The translations under genes were made by a program, and so were the position numbers. From positions 62,001 to 126,000 of the forward strand of contig CAWDOU010000008.1 in the NCBI GenBank assembly GCA_963804055.1: a DNA stretch of 64,000 nucleotides. The letters are read 5' to 3'. Shown here one piece after another: positions 16,474-25,649 of the stretch; the stretch's first letter is position 1; each line of letters starts with the position of its first letter. The notes beneath the pieces were generated by a model. That model ran no database searches. It was given only the letters and a program-made list of their open reading frames with translations, and was not told the origin of the DNA. Source of the DNA: Bog-473 sp963804055 (GTDB lineage Bacteria > Actinomycetota > Acidimicrobiia > Acidimicrobiales > RAAP-2).

Positions 16474-18292
16474 ATGCCCGGAGTCGCGGCCGGCCCGCTG
16501 CGCATTGCGTCGCTGGCCAAGCAGGTCCCGCTGGCCGAGACCCTGGAGCTCGACGGCGAGGGCCGGCTGGTGCGCCGCGGGGTCGGCGTCGAGATGAACC
16601 CCTACTGCCGCCGCGCCGTGGCCCAGGGGGTCCTGCTGGCCCGGGAAACCGGCGGCACCTGCACCGTGGTGACGCTCGGGCCCGAGAGCGCCGAGGACGT
16701 CCTGCGCGAGGCGGTGGCCTGGGGCGCCGACGCCGGCCTGCACGCCTGCGACCCCGCCTTCGCCGGCTCCGACACGCTGGCCACGGCGCGCGCACTGGCC
16801 GCCGTCCTGCGTGCCGCCGGCCCCTTCGACCTCGTGCTCCTCGGCCGCAACTCCATCGACGGGGAGACGGGACAGGTCGGCCCCGAGCTGGCCGAGCTGC
16901 TCGACCTCCCCTTCGCCGCCGGGGTGCGCCGCCTGGAGGACCGGGGACCGGTGTGGCGCCTCGAGCTCGAGCACGACGACGGGATGCAGGAGGTGGAGCT
17001 GGCGCTCCCCGCCGTGCTGTCGGTGGCCGAGCGCCTGTGCGATCCCTGCAAGGTCGACCCGGCGGGCCGGGCCGCCGTGGCGCAGGACCGGTTGACCCGG
17101 ATGGAGGCCGGCCGGTTGGGCCCGGGGCCCTGGGGGGACGCGGGCAGCCCCACCGCGGTGGGGGCGACGCGGACCCTGGAGCACGAGCGCGCCCTCCTCG
17201 TCCTCGACGGCCCCCTCGAGGCGCAGGTGGCCGAGGCCGTAGGCCTCCTGGCCGCCCGCGGCGCCCTGGCGGCGCGCCCCGACCCGGCAGCGCCGCCGCG
17301 GGGAGACGGCCGGACCGCGGGGACGGGTGCCTCCCGGGTGATCGCCGTCCTGGCCGAGCCCGGCCGCCCGCGCCCGACCGAGGAGCTCCTCGGTGCGGCG
17401 ACGCGCCTCGCCCGGGACGTGGACGCCGTGGTGCACGCGCTGTGCCCGGGCCCCGTCGATGCGGCGGCGCTGGCCGCGGCCGGGGCCGATGTCGTCGTCG
17501 TGCTCGACAGCCCCGCTGCGGCCGTTGCCGAGGACGTGGCCGATGCGCTGACCGCATACGTCGGGGAGACCGCTCCGTGGGCCGTGCTGGCGCCGAGCAC
17601 GGCGTTCGGCCGCGAGGTGGCCGGGCGTGCCGCGGCGGCGACGGGATCGGGCCTCGTGGGCGACGCCATCGCGCTCGTCGGCCCGCGACGGCGTGCTGGT
17701 GGCGGCCAAGCCGGCGTTCGCCGGCGCCCTGGTGGCCGACATCACGTGCCGCAGCGCCACCCAGATGGCGACCGTGCGCCCGGGGGTGCTCCCCGCCGCG
17801 TCGCTCCTGGCGCGCGACGTGCCCGTGGTGACGCGGACGCTCGGCCGGAGGGGCCGCGTCCGCGTGCTGTCCGACCGGCGGGACGACGACGTCGAGACGC
17901 TGGCCCGGGCCGCGGTCGTGGTCGGCGTCGGGACCGGGGTGGCCCCGGAGGACTACGGGGAGCTCGCCCCGCTCGCCGCCCTGCTGGGGGCCGAGCTCGC
18001 CGCCACCCGCAAGGTGACCGACAAGGGATGGGCGCCGCGCGCCCGCCAGGTCGGCATCACCGGCCGCTCCCTCGCGCCGCGGCTCTATGTGGCCGTCGGG
18101 CTGAGCGGGAAGTTCAACCACATGGTCGGGGTGCGGGCGGCGGGGACCGTCCTGGCCGTCAACGCGGATCGCGGCGCCCCGGTGTTCGAGCACTGCGACG
18201 TGGGCATCGTGGGCGACTGGCACGAGGTCGTGCCGCTGCTCCACTCGGCGTTGCGGGCGACCGGCGCCGCGCCCGGGGCGACGCTCAGCTGA
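16474..18292 (+). CDS. Fused electron transfer flavoprotein, beta-alpha (one-base frameshift)
   Basis: One frame carries EtfB and then EtfA. From ATG 16474, residues about 1-240 are EtfB/FixA-like (SLAKQVPLAETLELD, MNPYCRRAVAQGVLLA, GRNSIDGETGQVGPELAEL). A linker of about 50 residues (PDPAAPPRGDGRTAGTG) leads into EtfA/FixB (VIAVLAEPGRPRPTEELLGA). Near 17683 the frame breaks: removing one G gives DAIALVARDGVLVAAKPAFAG and continues in frame to 18292. The C-terminal FAD domain is intact there: VGITGRSLAPRLYVAVGLSG, HMVGVRAAGTVLAVN, VGIVGDW. Corrected length is 605 residues. EtfB and EtfA are normally separate subunits passing electrons from acyl-CoA dehydrogenases to the quinone pool, so the fusion is unusual. 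Confidence 0.8.
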
Positions 18293-18743
18293 GGACGGGG
18301 CCGGCGGCCGTGCGCACCGTGGCCACGACCTCCTCGTTGGAGGCGCCCGGACCGAGCACGGCGGCCACGCCGCCGGCCCTCAGCACGTCGACGTCGGCCG
18401 GCGGCACGATGCCGCCGATCACGACCGGTGTGTCGAGACCGGCGGCACGGAGCGCGCCGACGACGGCCGGGGCCAGCGTGAGATGGGCGCCGTTGTGCAT
18501 GGACACACCGACGACGTCGACGTCCTCCTGCGCTGTCATGGCGGCGATGCTCTCCGGCGTCTGGCGCAGGCCGGCGTAGACGACCTCACACCCGGCGTCG
18601 CGCAGGATGCGCGCCACGACGCGGAGACCGCGGTCGTGCCCGTCGAGGCCGACCTTGGCCATGAGCACACGGAGAGGCCGCGCCGCACCGGACCCGCCCG
18701 CGTCGGCGCGGCGCAGATCGGCGGAGGGTCCCCGACTGGTCAC
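18285..18743 (-). CDS. Cobalamin-binding (methylmalonyl-CoA mutase small-subunit-like) protein
   Basis: A 152-residue protein, starting GTG 18743, that consists of a B12-binding Rossmann-like domain after about 25 variable residues. Key motifs: Asp34-x-His36-x-x-Gly39 (VGLDGHDRGL) for the lower axial His ligand, VGVSMHNGAHLTLAP for the S-x-x-x-G loop, and VVIGGIVPPADVDVLRAGG for the GG motif. It matches the C-terminal domain of acyl-CoA mutases supplied as a separate subunit. No mutase large subunit or MeaB chaperone is in the window, so the partner is elsewhere. It is convergent with the ETF gene, with 8 bases overlap. Confidence 0.85.
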   Translation of the reverse strand: MTSRGPSADLRRADAGGSGAARPLRVLMAKVGLDGHDRGLRVVARILRDAGCEVVYAGLRQTPESIAAMTAQEDVDVVGVSMHNGAHLTLAPAVVGALRAAGLDTPVVIGGIVPPADVDVLRAGGVAAVLGPGASNEEVVATVRTAAGPVLS

Positions 18744-18839
18744 CGGTGCATGCTACGCCGCACCCGGAGACCGCCGGACGGCGCACCGTGCTCGGGTCGC
18801 AGGGCGAGGGGGGCGGGTCACCGGGCGCGGGTGCGGGAC

Positions 18840-19175
18840 TCAGCCGGCGCGCTCCCCGCGCACGATGTGCAGATCGGGCGGGGCACTCATGCTGGCCGTC
18901 AGCATGGTGCTGAAGGCCGCCGCCGGCACCACGAGGACCAGGAGCACGAAGAAGGCCTCGTCGGGCTCGATGGCGTCCGAGACCCCGTCGACGTGCAGCG
19001 TGACCGGCCAGACCCAGCTGGCCGCCAGCAGGACGCCGAAGACCGCCGCGCACAGGAATTCCGTCGCCGTCGGTGCGGCCGCCGACAGGGTCCGCTCGAG
19101 TGCCACGGCGCCCGCGACCACTCCCGCCGCCGCCCGCACCATCGCCACGACGCGGGTCGACCCCGTCGCGCTCAC
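18840..19175 (-). CDS. Small membrane protein, possibly a truncated sensor membrane domain
   Basis: A 111-residue frame from GTG 19175 with three hydrophobic stretches (VRAAAGVVAGAVALE, FLCAAVFGVLLAASWVWPV, AFFVLLVLVVPAAAFSTML). The pattern LLAASWVWPVTLHVDG...IEPDEAFFVLLVLVVPAAA resembles the N-terminal membrane input region of some actinobacterial signalling proteins, but no output domain follows, so it may be a remnant. On the minus strand a CATAAT element near 19319 could be its promoter. Weak call. Confidence 0.4.
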   Translation of the reverse strand: MSATGSTRVVAMVRAAAGVVAGAVALERTLSAAAPTATEFLCAAVFGVLLAASWVWPVTLHVDGVSDAIEPDEAFFVLLVLVVPAAAFSTMLTASMSAPPDLHIVRGERAG

Positions 19176-19386
19176 CGCGGCAGCCGAGCGGGCGGGGCTC
19201 GTCGGTCAGCGAAGGTCACACCGCCGAAAAGTGACTTCAATGACTCTTTACCCGGTCGGGAGGAAATCGACCCGGGTCGGCACGTTGGGAACGGACTTCG
19301 AGGCCGTTTGAGCTGGAATTATGATCAAAACGCGAAGATCGGGCCGTCTGTGTGACTTTTGGCCAACGCCGGCTCCCCGAAGGCCC

Positions 19387-20019
19387 TCAGACCTCCGTGT
19401 CGGCCCGCTGGAGGTCGCGCTGGCTGCGGTAGGCGCGCAACCGGTGCCAGAACACGATCACCACGGCGATCACGGCGAGAGCCCCGATGACGTAGCCGGC
19501 GAAGTTGAACGCCTTGAGCACGTGGTTGTAGCTGCTGCCGAGGCTGTACCCCAGCGAGCACAGGGCGGTGCACCAGACGGCGCACCCGATCACGGTGAAG
19601 ATCGCGAATTTGGCCAGCGCCATCTCACCGAGACCGGCAGCAAACGACACGAAGGACCGCAGGAGGGGAATGAAGCGCCCAACCAGCACGACCGGCTCGC
19701 CCCGGCGGGCGAACCAGGCTTCGGCCCGATCGAGGTCCTTGTGGGTCAGCAGGACGTACTTCCCGACTCTGTCGACCAGCGTCCTGCCGCCGTAGCGGCC
19801 GATGCTGTAGCCGGCCGCCGAGCCCAGGACCTCGCCCAGGATCGCCACGACGATGACGACGGCCAGTTGCAGCGGCTTGCCCTCGCCGGGAACCTGGCCA
19901 CTGGCCAGGACCCCGCCGTAGATCAGCGCGAGCTCGGCGCCCACCGGCAGTCCCATGGCCGAGATGAAGCTCAGGGCGAAGATCGCGCCGTAGCCGGCCG
20001 ACTTGAGAAACTCCTCCAC
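19387..20019 (-). CDS. DedA-family membrane protein
   Basis: A 210-residue DedA/SNARE-associated family protein from GTG 20019. The family landmarks are visible: LPVGAELALIYGGVLASG, then EVLGSAAGYSIGRYGGR, the motif VLVGRFIPLLRSFVSFAAGLG with the functionally important Arg residues, and VIGCAVWCTALCSLGYSLG. Five or so hydrophobic segments make it an inner-membrane protein. DedA proteins include lipid flippases and contribute to proton-motive-force maintenance; the substrate here is unknown. Monocistronic. Confidence 0.9.
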   Translation of the reverse strand: MEEFLKSAGYGAIFALSFISAMGLPVGAELALIYGGVLASGQVPGEGKPLQLAVVIVVAILGEVLGSAAGYSIGRYGGRTLVDRVGKYVLLTHKDLDRAEAWFARRGEPVVLVGRFIPLLRSFVSFAAGLGEMALAKFAIFTVIGCAVWCTALCSLGYSLGSSYNHVLKAFNFAGYVIGALAVIAVVIVFWHRLRAYRSQRDLQRADTEV

Positions 20020-20268
20020 TGCTACCCCGCTTCCGCCGTCGGCACGGAGGTCATCTTTGGCGCGTCGATGTCAGATCGCAACTCGCCGGGCACGGTGCCC
20101 CAGCGTACGAGCCTCCGACGGTCGGCCGTCTCACCCGGAGGGGGGAATCGGCGCGGACGGACTCAGCCCTGAGGGGGAGACCGCGGCTCACCGTGGGCGT
20201 CCCGCGGACCGTCCTCGCCGGGAGCGTGATGCCGTAGGGTGACCGCGTCGACCGGCCGAAGGGAACCA

Positions 20269-20541
20269 GTGCTCTTCATCGAATACGACGTCACGCCACA
20301 CGGTGAGATCGAGCTCGTCGCGCTGATCAACGCGGTCGAGGAGAACGGCGATGATCCCGACGGCTCCGACTGGATGTCGTGGCGCGCGGCTGCGTTCGAC
20401 GACCACGGCATGGGATGTGTGGGCGTCCCGCCCGCCCAGCTCGCCGTGCTGGAGACGACGGAAGACCCCGACGCGCTCCGAACGCTCGTCGAGCAGATCA
20501 TCCTGGCCGACCGCGCGACGAAGGAGGAGCCTCGCTCGTGA
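20269..20541 (+). CDS. Conserved hypothetical small protein
   Basis: A 90-residue protein from GTG 20269 (VLFIEYDVTPHGEIELVALI), chosen because GAAGGGA lies 6 bases upstream; an in-frame GTG at 20239 would add ten residues. A -10-like TAGGGT lies at 20235-20240. The sequence is acidic with WMSWRAAAFDDHGMGCVGVPPAQLAVLE and no recognised domain. Its last bases GTGA overlap the start of the next gene, so the two are translationally coupled. Confidence 0.55.
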   Translation: MLFIEYDVTPHGEIELVALINAVEENGDDPDGSDWMSWRAAAFDDHGMGCVGVPPAQLAVLETTEDPDALRTLVEQIILADRATKEEPRS

Positions 20542-20744
20542 GCACCACCCGGTCGCAGCTCTACCGCCTGGCGCGTGACCTCGGGAACGTCGAAGCGGTC
20601 GAACACGGCTACACACGGGGCGGCCTGTCCGGTGCGGCCGGAGGCGCCGCGCAGCGCGAGGCACGCCGGGTCATTTACCGCGAGGGCAATCGGCAGATCA
20701 ACCACTTCGTCCGCGCCCTCGGCCTCGGTCCGCGTCACCGCTGA
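20538..20744 (+). CDS. Small basic hypothetical protein, coupled to the upstream gene
   Basis: A 68-residue protein starting at GTG 20538, overlapping the previous stop by 4 bases. The sequence (STTRSQLYRLARDLGNVEAV, then GAAQREARRVIYREGNRQIN and FVRALGL) is strongly basic and helical. It resembles short proteins found beside other small actinobacterial genes, but I cannot name a family. Possible nucleic-acid binding is inferred only from charge. Confidence 0.5.
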   Translation: MSTTRSQLYRLARDLGNVEAVEHGYTRGGLSGAAGGAAQREARRVIYREGNRQINHFVRALGLGPRHR

Positions 20745-20834
20745 GCCTGCTCCTGGGCGGTGGGGTCTACTATGACCCGACGCCACCGCAGGCGCGAGGG
20801 CGAATGCGCCCCAGCACGACGAGCAGGAGCACCC

Positions 20835-21164
20835 ATGGAAGACGCCAAGGCCAAGGAACTGCTCAGCGCCGAGCGAGCCCGCGTGGAACGGCTCCTCGAG
20901 GACATCGGAGTGGCGGGGGCGGCGGACCGCGACGCCGCCAACCAGACCGGGGAGATGTACGACTCGGCCGAACCCCTCACGGCCGAGGAGGCGGACGACT
21001 CGGTCCGGAGCCAGCTCGAGGAGCGGCTCGCCGCCGTCGGGCGCGCAGAGCAGCGTCTGGCAGACGGCACCTACGGCCGGTCCGTGCGGAGCGGACAGCC
21101 GATCCCCGACGATCGCCTCGAGGCCGACCCGGCCGCCGAGCTGACGGTCGAAGAGGCCGGCTGA
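20835..21164 (+). CDS. TraR/DksA-like protein lacking the zinc finger
   Basis: A 109-residue protein from ATG 20835 behind GGAGC. A long N-terminal helix (LLSAERARVERLLEDIG) and a second helix (EEADDSVRSQLEERLAAVGRA) resemble the coiled coil of DksA/TraR. The segment AEQRLADGTYGRSVRSGQPI and IPDDRLEADPAAEL follows the zinc-finger region of that family, but all four cysteines are missing (compare the usual Y-G-x-C-x-x-C-G). It probably still docks in the RNA polymerase secondary channel, though this is inference. A TACTAT element at 20767 could be its -10. Confidence 0.75.
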   Translation: MEDAKAKELLSAERARVERLLEDIGVAGAADRDAANQTGEMYDSAEPLTAEEADDSVRSQLEERLAAVGRAEQRLADGTYGRSVRSGQPIPDDRLEADPAAELTVEEAG

Positions 21165-21174
21165 CCCGAGGGGC

Positions 21175-21996
21175 TCAGCCCTCCTTCGCCGGCTCCCCGT
21201 GCTCGGCGTTGGGGAGACCCCGTCGCCAGTAGGCCTTGCCGGAGATCTGGTCCGGTCCCAGTCCGCGCTCGGTGAGGAGCCGCGTGACGCCCCGGACCAC
21301 GCCCGCCTCCGCTGCGACGTAGGCGTGCCCGACGCCGGGGGGAAGTCCCACGTCCGCAACCGCATTGAGCAGAGGTCCGGGATCGCCCGGCACCGACCGG
21401 CCGTCGCGGTGCAGCCAGTGCATCCGAAGGCGAGGGGACGTTGGTGCATCGGGCGCCTGTTCGTCGGCGACCGTGTCGACCTCGGCGATCGCGTCGGCCA
21501 CCGACCCCGCCGGCAGTGCCTCGAGCATTGCCAGGGTCCCCGGGAGGCCGGTCTCGTCGACGACGAAGAGATGCCAGTCGGCCTCCGGGCGCGTTGTGAT
21601 CTTGCCCCGGGGCCCGATCGCGTCGATCCGGTCGCCAGCCTCGGCGGCCGCGATCCAGTCTGTCCCGGGGCCGGCGCCGTGCAGGGACACGTCGATCGTC
21701 ACCGTCCGCCGGACGGGATCACAACTCCGGATGGTGTAGCGCCTGTTCACCACTCTGTCCGCCGGCAGAGGGATCCGCAGCATGAGGTCCTGGCCCGGCG
21801 CGTAGCGCAGCTCGGCGATCCCCGGCGCGGTCAGCACGACGCGGCGGAAGGAGGGAGAGAGCGGGACCGCCTCGGTGACCTCCAGCGCCCAGAGCGCCGC
21901 GTCCGCCAGGGGCCCTCCCGGTTGCCCCACCATCTCGAGCATGCGGTCAGGAGCCATGTCCGGACGGTCTACCAGGAATGGGTGCGCATCCGTCAC
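21175..21996 (-). CDS. Siderophore-interacting-type FAD/NAD(P)-binding oxidoreductase
   Basis: A 273-residue protein of the SIP/ViuB group. GTG 21996 overlaps the preceding stop in a GTGA, so it is coupled to the hydrolase gene upstream; ATG 21957 is an alternative. The FAD-binding motif is RRYTIRSCDPVRRTVTIDV with HGAGPGTDWIAAAEAGDRI and GPRGKI. The NAD(P)-binding SIP half includes WHLFVVDETGLPGTLAMLEAL, HAYVAAEAGVVRGVTRLL and KAYWRRG. Family members reduce ferric siderophores in the cytoplasm using NAD(P)H. No siderophore genes are nearby, so the physiological acceptor is open. Confidence 0.88.
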   Translation of the reverse strand: MTDAHPFLVDRPDMAPDRMLEMVGQPGGPLADAALWALEVTEAVPLSPSFRRVVLTAPGIAELRYAPGQDLMLRIPLPADRVVNRRYTIRSCDPVRRTVTIDVSLHGAGPGTDWIAAAEAGDRIDAIGPRGKITTRPEADWHLFVVDETGLPGTLAMLEALPAGSVADAIAEVDTVADEQAPDAPTSPRLRMHWLHRDGRSVPGDPGPLLNAVADVGLPPGVGHAYVAAEAGVVRGVTRLLTERGLGPDQISGKAYWRRGLPNAEHGEPAKEG

Positions 21997-24065
21997 CCGG
22001 CTCCGGGGGCGCCGACGACCACCCGCACGCGCGCCAGGTTCTGCAGGCGGGCAAACGGGCTGCCCGTGTCGCCGGCGCGCTCGGCCACGACGCGCACCGC
22101 CGGGAAGTGGGTCCCGGAATCGGCGAACGAGCAGCGGCGCTCCACGCTGACCCGTTCCCCCGCATCGACAGGATCCGCCTCGGCGAAGCGGCCCGATCCG
22201 TCGAAGTCCCACTCGACGGCCACGATGACGCCCGTCCCCGGCGGGACCTCCGCCGTGACGCGGAAGGTCAGCTCGCACCCCGCGGGGCCGTCCGCCCGAG
22301 CGCCGCCGTCCACTGTCAGGGAGACGACCGGTTGAATGCCCCTGCGCCGGGACGCACCGTCCGGCAGAACGATCTGACCGTCGGCGACGTCGTAGTCGGT
22401 GCCCGGTGGCGGGGCGACACCCTCTTCCACCCACCGGCTGACATCGCGCAGCGCCTGATGCAGCATGCCGAGATAGCTCACCGTGTGGAGGGGGCTCTCC
22501 TGCACCGTGTCGTCGCCGTGCAAGGCATTGTCGGTGAACCAGAGGCGGAAGTGGTCGTCCGCCGCCTCACCCAGGTGCTGGCGCACCTTGGCGCGGTACC
22601 AGTCGGCCTGCCACGGGAAGGCCTCACGGTCGAGGAGGGACTCGACGACGATCATCTTCCCCTCGAAGCGCCCCGTCTGCACCGTGCCGGCGGCCGCGGC
22701 GGCGAACAACGGGCCGAGCAGGAGGGGGCGCTGCGGATAGCGGGGCGAGCCGTCCGGGTTCCGGAACTGGTCCCAGACCGCGAAGTCACCGTCCTCGGGC
22801 ACCTGGTGGCGATGGTAGGTCTCGGCGGCGAGGTACCCGCTGTTGTCGACACGCACCGTGTCGCCGGGCTGCAGCAACCCGATGGCGTCGACGCCCCCGG
22901 GTCCGAACACGGCCACGCCGTCAGAGACGGACAGCAGGCCGATGCGCGCCCCCGTCGCGGCTCCCGAGAGCACGAACAGGTCGGCGCCGCGGACGTCGAC
23001 GTGGGGCGTGCCCGACAACCTGGCCGCGACCGGGGGCGCCGACGGGTCGGGCGTGCCGCGCCAGGCGGTGTCGACCCCGCCGCGAGCGCGTCCAGGGTGC
23101 GTGCGCACAACCACCCCGGGCGCCGCGAGCGCATCCCCGGTCAACACGGCGACGATGTCGAACTCCTCCTGCACCCGGTCACGCAGCAACGAAGGGGGTG
23201 CCTCGTGCCCCAGGTAGCCCGGCACCGTCCAGAACTCCTCGAAGTAGGACGGGTCCGCCGCCACGATGCCCCGGTAGAGGACGGGGAACGCGTGCATCCC
23301 CATGGTGCGGTGGCCGAACCATGACCGCGGGGGAAAGCCCATGCGGGTGACCTCGGTGAGGGCATCGCTCTCCTCCTCCGTGAGCCCCTCGTACATGTCA
23401 CCGGTCCCGCCCGGCTCGACGGCGTCGACGATCCGATCGAACCGGTCGCGCAGGATCCGCTGCGCGTGCATCCGCACGGTGAACATGTTCGGGATGGCCA
23501 TCGGCGACCCGATCACATAGGGCACGAAGCCGTCCCAGATCCCCGACGTGTTCTCCGCACTCCCGATCGTGCGGTAGCCGCCGCCACTCCCCCCGTAGGC
23601 GTAGCCGTAGGCGCGGTGCTCGCCGTACATGGCTGCCGCCACGACCCGGGCGTACTGGGCGGAGGCAGCGTTGGCACGATACGCGGCGATCGTGGGGTCG
23701 ACCGGCGAGCCAGGTTGGCCTGACGCGCCACCGCCGTTCGTCTCCAGGAAGAAACCACCGCTGGCGATGGAGAACCCGATCCGGTCCTGCTCGCCCGTGG
23801 CGGCCTGGGCGAGGAACTCGCTGTCGGGGACCGGCGTGATGTGCTGGAAGAAGCGCCCCCCATAGCGGGCCGCCGGAGGCAGGTACAGCGAGAACCGCGT
23901 GTCGGTGCCGGCAAAGCCGCCGTGGACGTAGCGGTGGCGAACGGGGACGTCTCTCCACTCGTCGACATCGACATACGGGTCGTCGAACAACGCGTCGACG
24001 CGGTCGGCCCGGATCGATTCGGTCACGGGCGAGCGGGACCGCCGAGCGACGGATCCCCGGCCCAC
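21993..24065 (-). CDS. Alpha/beta-hydrolase-like protein with C-terminal PKD-like domain
   Basis: A 690-residue protein, annotated from GTG 24065; GTG 24026 (VTESIRADRVDALFD) is an alternative. Residues about 40-260 hold a hydrolase-like core, with YGYAYGGSGGGYRTIGSAE as probable nucleophile elbow (Ser in GGSGGG). A later ESLLDREAFPWQADWYR and LWFTDNALHGDD region may carry the acid and His. Residues about 600-690 look like a PKD-type beta-sandwich (VIVAVEWDFDGSGRFAEAD, VRVVAERAG). No signal peptide is evident. Tannase-like esterases have similar architecture, but the family is not certain. It lies between the ClC gene (16 bases) and the SIP gene (4-base overlap). Confidence 0.65.
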   Translation of the reverse strand: MGRGSVARRSRSPVTESIRADRVDALFDDPYVDVDEWRDVPVRHRYVHGGFAGTDTRFSLYLPPAARYGGRFFQHITPVPDSEFLAQAATGEQDRIGFSIASGGFFLETNGGGASGQPGSPVDPTIAAYRANAASAQYARVVAAAMYGEHRAYGYAYGGSGGGYRTIGSAENTSGIWDGFVPYVIGSPMAIPNMFTVRMHAQRILRDRFDRIVDAVEPGGTGDMYEGLTEEESDALTEVTRMGFPPRSWFGHRTMGMHAFPVLYRGIVAADPSYFEEFWTVPGYLGHEAPPSLLRDRVQEEFDIVAVLTGDALAAPGVVVRTHPGRARGGVDTAWRGTPDPSAPPVAARLSGTPHVDVRGADLFVLSGAATGARIGLLSVSDGVAVFGPGGVDAIGLLQPGDTVRVDNSGYLAAETYHRHQVPEDGDFAVWDQFRNPDGSPRYPQRPLLLGPLFAAAAAGTVQTGRFEGKMIVVESLLDREAFPWQADWYRAKVRQHLGEAADDHFRLWFTDNALHGDDTVQESPLHTVSYLGMLHQALRDVSRWVEEGVAPPPGTDYDVADGQIVLPDGASRRRGIQPVVSLTVDGGARADGPAGCELTFRVTAEVPPGTGVIVAVEWDFDGSGRFAEADPVDAGERVSVERRCSFADSGTHFPAVRVVAERAGDTGSPFARLQNLARVRVVVGAPGAG

Positions 24066-24080
24066 GACGTCATCCGGGCG

Positions 24081-25481
24081 TCATGTGCCGGAGGCTCCGG
24101 CGGGGACGGCCGGGGTGGCTGGGCCGGCCGCGGGCGCCTCTGTCGGCGACGGGGGCGCGATCCAGATCGCCACGACGTAGGACACGACGACCGCCACGAT
24201 CACGACCGGCATGAGCGCGACGGCGTCGGAGAGGAACAGCAGGCTCGGGAGCAGCACGGCGGTCATGGGCATCCGCAACGCTCCGGCCACCATGGCGCCC
24301 ACCCCCATGGCGGCACCGGCGACCATGGGCAGCCCTCCGGCGTGGGAGAGCGCGATGCCGCCCGCGGCGCCGATGAACATGCTCGGGAAGATCGGGCCTC
24401 CCCGGAACCCGCTCAACGAAATGGCATAGGCCAACCCCTTGCAGACGATCAGCAGGAGCAAGGCTCCGACGGTCCACCCGGCCGCCTGCTGGATGAGGGT
24501 CGACAACGCGCTCTGACCGGAGAACAGCACCTCCGAAGACCCGTGGGTGGTCCCCGCCGCAAAGGCGACCGCCAGCCCCCCCACCGCCAGGCCGGCCAGT
24601 GGAGTCAGCAGGATGCGCCTCTGCTGCACGAGCGGGCGCAGCATGGATGCGACCCGGAAGATGGCGGTGGCAGCCAGGGCAGAGCCAAGGCCGATGACGA
24701 TGGCCCAGAGGAACTCGGCCCCTGTCGGTGACCCCACGTGTGGCAGCGCACCCACGCTCAAGGAGAACGTGCCGAACCCGGTGAGGTTGTCGAGCCCCAC
24801 GAAGATGAGGGCGCCCACGCCCGCCGAGAGCAACCCGGGGATCAGCACAAGCTCCATCATCGGCCCGCCCAGCCCCGCCATCTCCATGAGCAGGAATGCG
24901 CCGACCAACGGCGAACCCAGGAGCGTGGCGATGGCGGCGAAGCTGCCGGCCACACCGATCACGAGCGCCGCCATCGGTGGCGCGTCCCGTTTGAACAGGT
25001 GGACGGCGAGAACTCCGAGCGCACTGCCGATCGCGATCAGGGGCGCCTCGGGCCCCAGCACCACGCCCAGGCTCAGCGTCGCAAAGGCCGCCGCGACAAT
25101 GCCGAAGATCTCGACGGGCGGCACCGGCCCCCCGGACTTGAAGCCCTCGGAGGGCTCATGGCCGCCCGTTCCGGGCAGGAAGCGAATGGCCAGCGCGACG
25201 AGGAGCCCGCTGAGAGCCAACCAGGGCAGCGGCCACCACAGTGGCTCCCCGTGGAAGCCGAGGCTGTTCGGGAGATCGACGAAGATCTCGGTTTGCACCT
25301 TGGCGACGGCATCGAGGAAGAAGTAGGCAACGGCTGCCACGGGGGCGCCGATGATGGCCCCCACGACGAGCAGTGCGACGTAGCTCCGGGACCTGATGAT
25401 CGCGAGGGGATCTGGACCCGACGTCGGCGGCGGTGCCGGCGGCGGTGCCGGCGGCGGCGGCGGAGCAGCAGAGTTGGTCAT
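24081..25481 (-). CDS. ClC-family chloride channel/transporter
   Basis: A 466-residue ClC protein from ATG 25481, behind GAGGGGAC. A Pro-rich cytoplasmic N-terminus precedes about ten to twelve hydrophobic segments. The gating-glutamate region reads LGVVLGPEAPLIAIGSALG, a variant of GREGP that keeps Glu. LLGSPLVGAFLLMEMAG and GFRGGPIFPSMFIGAAGG (the GxFxP motif) complete the selectivity filter. It lacks C-terminal CBS domains, unlike the second ClC at the window's end. Function: Cl-/H+ exchange or anion conductance in the inner membrane. It is the first gene of a three-gene minus-strand operon and divergent from the DHFR gene. Confidence 0.9.
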   Translation of the reverse strand: MTNSAAPPPPPAPPPAPPPTSGPDPLAIIRSRSYVALLVVGAIIGAPVAAVAYFFLDAVAKVQTEIFVDLPNSLGFHGEPLWWPLPWLALSGLLVALAIRFLPGTGGHEPSEGFKSGGPVPPVEIFGIVAAAFATLSLGVVLGPEAPLIAIGSALGVLAVHLFKRDAPPMAALVIGVAGSFAAIATLLGSPLVGAFLLMEMAGLGGPMMELVLIPGLLSAGVGALIFVGLDNLTGFGTFSLSVGALPHVGSPTGAEFLWAIVIGLGSALAATAIFRVASMLRPLVQQRRILLTPLAGLAVGGLAVAFAAGTTHGSSEVLFSGQSALSTLIQQAAGWTVGALLLLIVCKGLAYAISLSGFRGGPIFPSMFIGAAGGIALSHAGGLPMVAGAAMGVGAMVAGALRMPMTAVLLPSLLFLSDAVALMPVVIVAVVVSYVVAIWIAPPSPTEAPAAGPATPAVPAGASGT

Positions 25482-25649
25482 TGTCCCCTCCACGGGCGCT
25501 GCGTCGACGAGTCGCAGGTTGACGGTGCGCCCGATCTGGACACCATGGAGAGAGACTATTGAGCGCTCCCCCGGCCTTGGCGGATACCGAGTGTCGTGTG
25601 CCATCGTTGCCGGCGCCGCCCCACCACATCCGCGAGGAACAGTCACGCC

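Noticed and set aside
13850..17760. Long minus-strand frames opposite mscR, gamma-GT and ETF
   Set aside because: They oppose genes with strong motifs and consist of Gly/Arg/His-rich shadow sequence.
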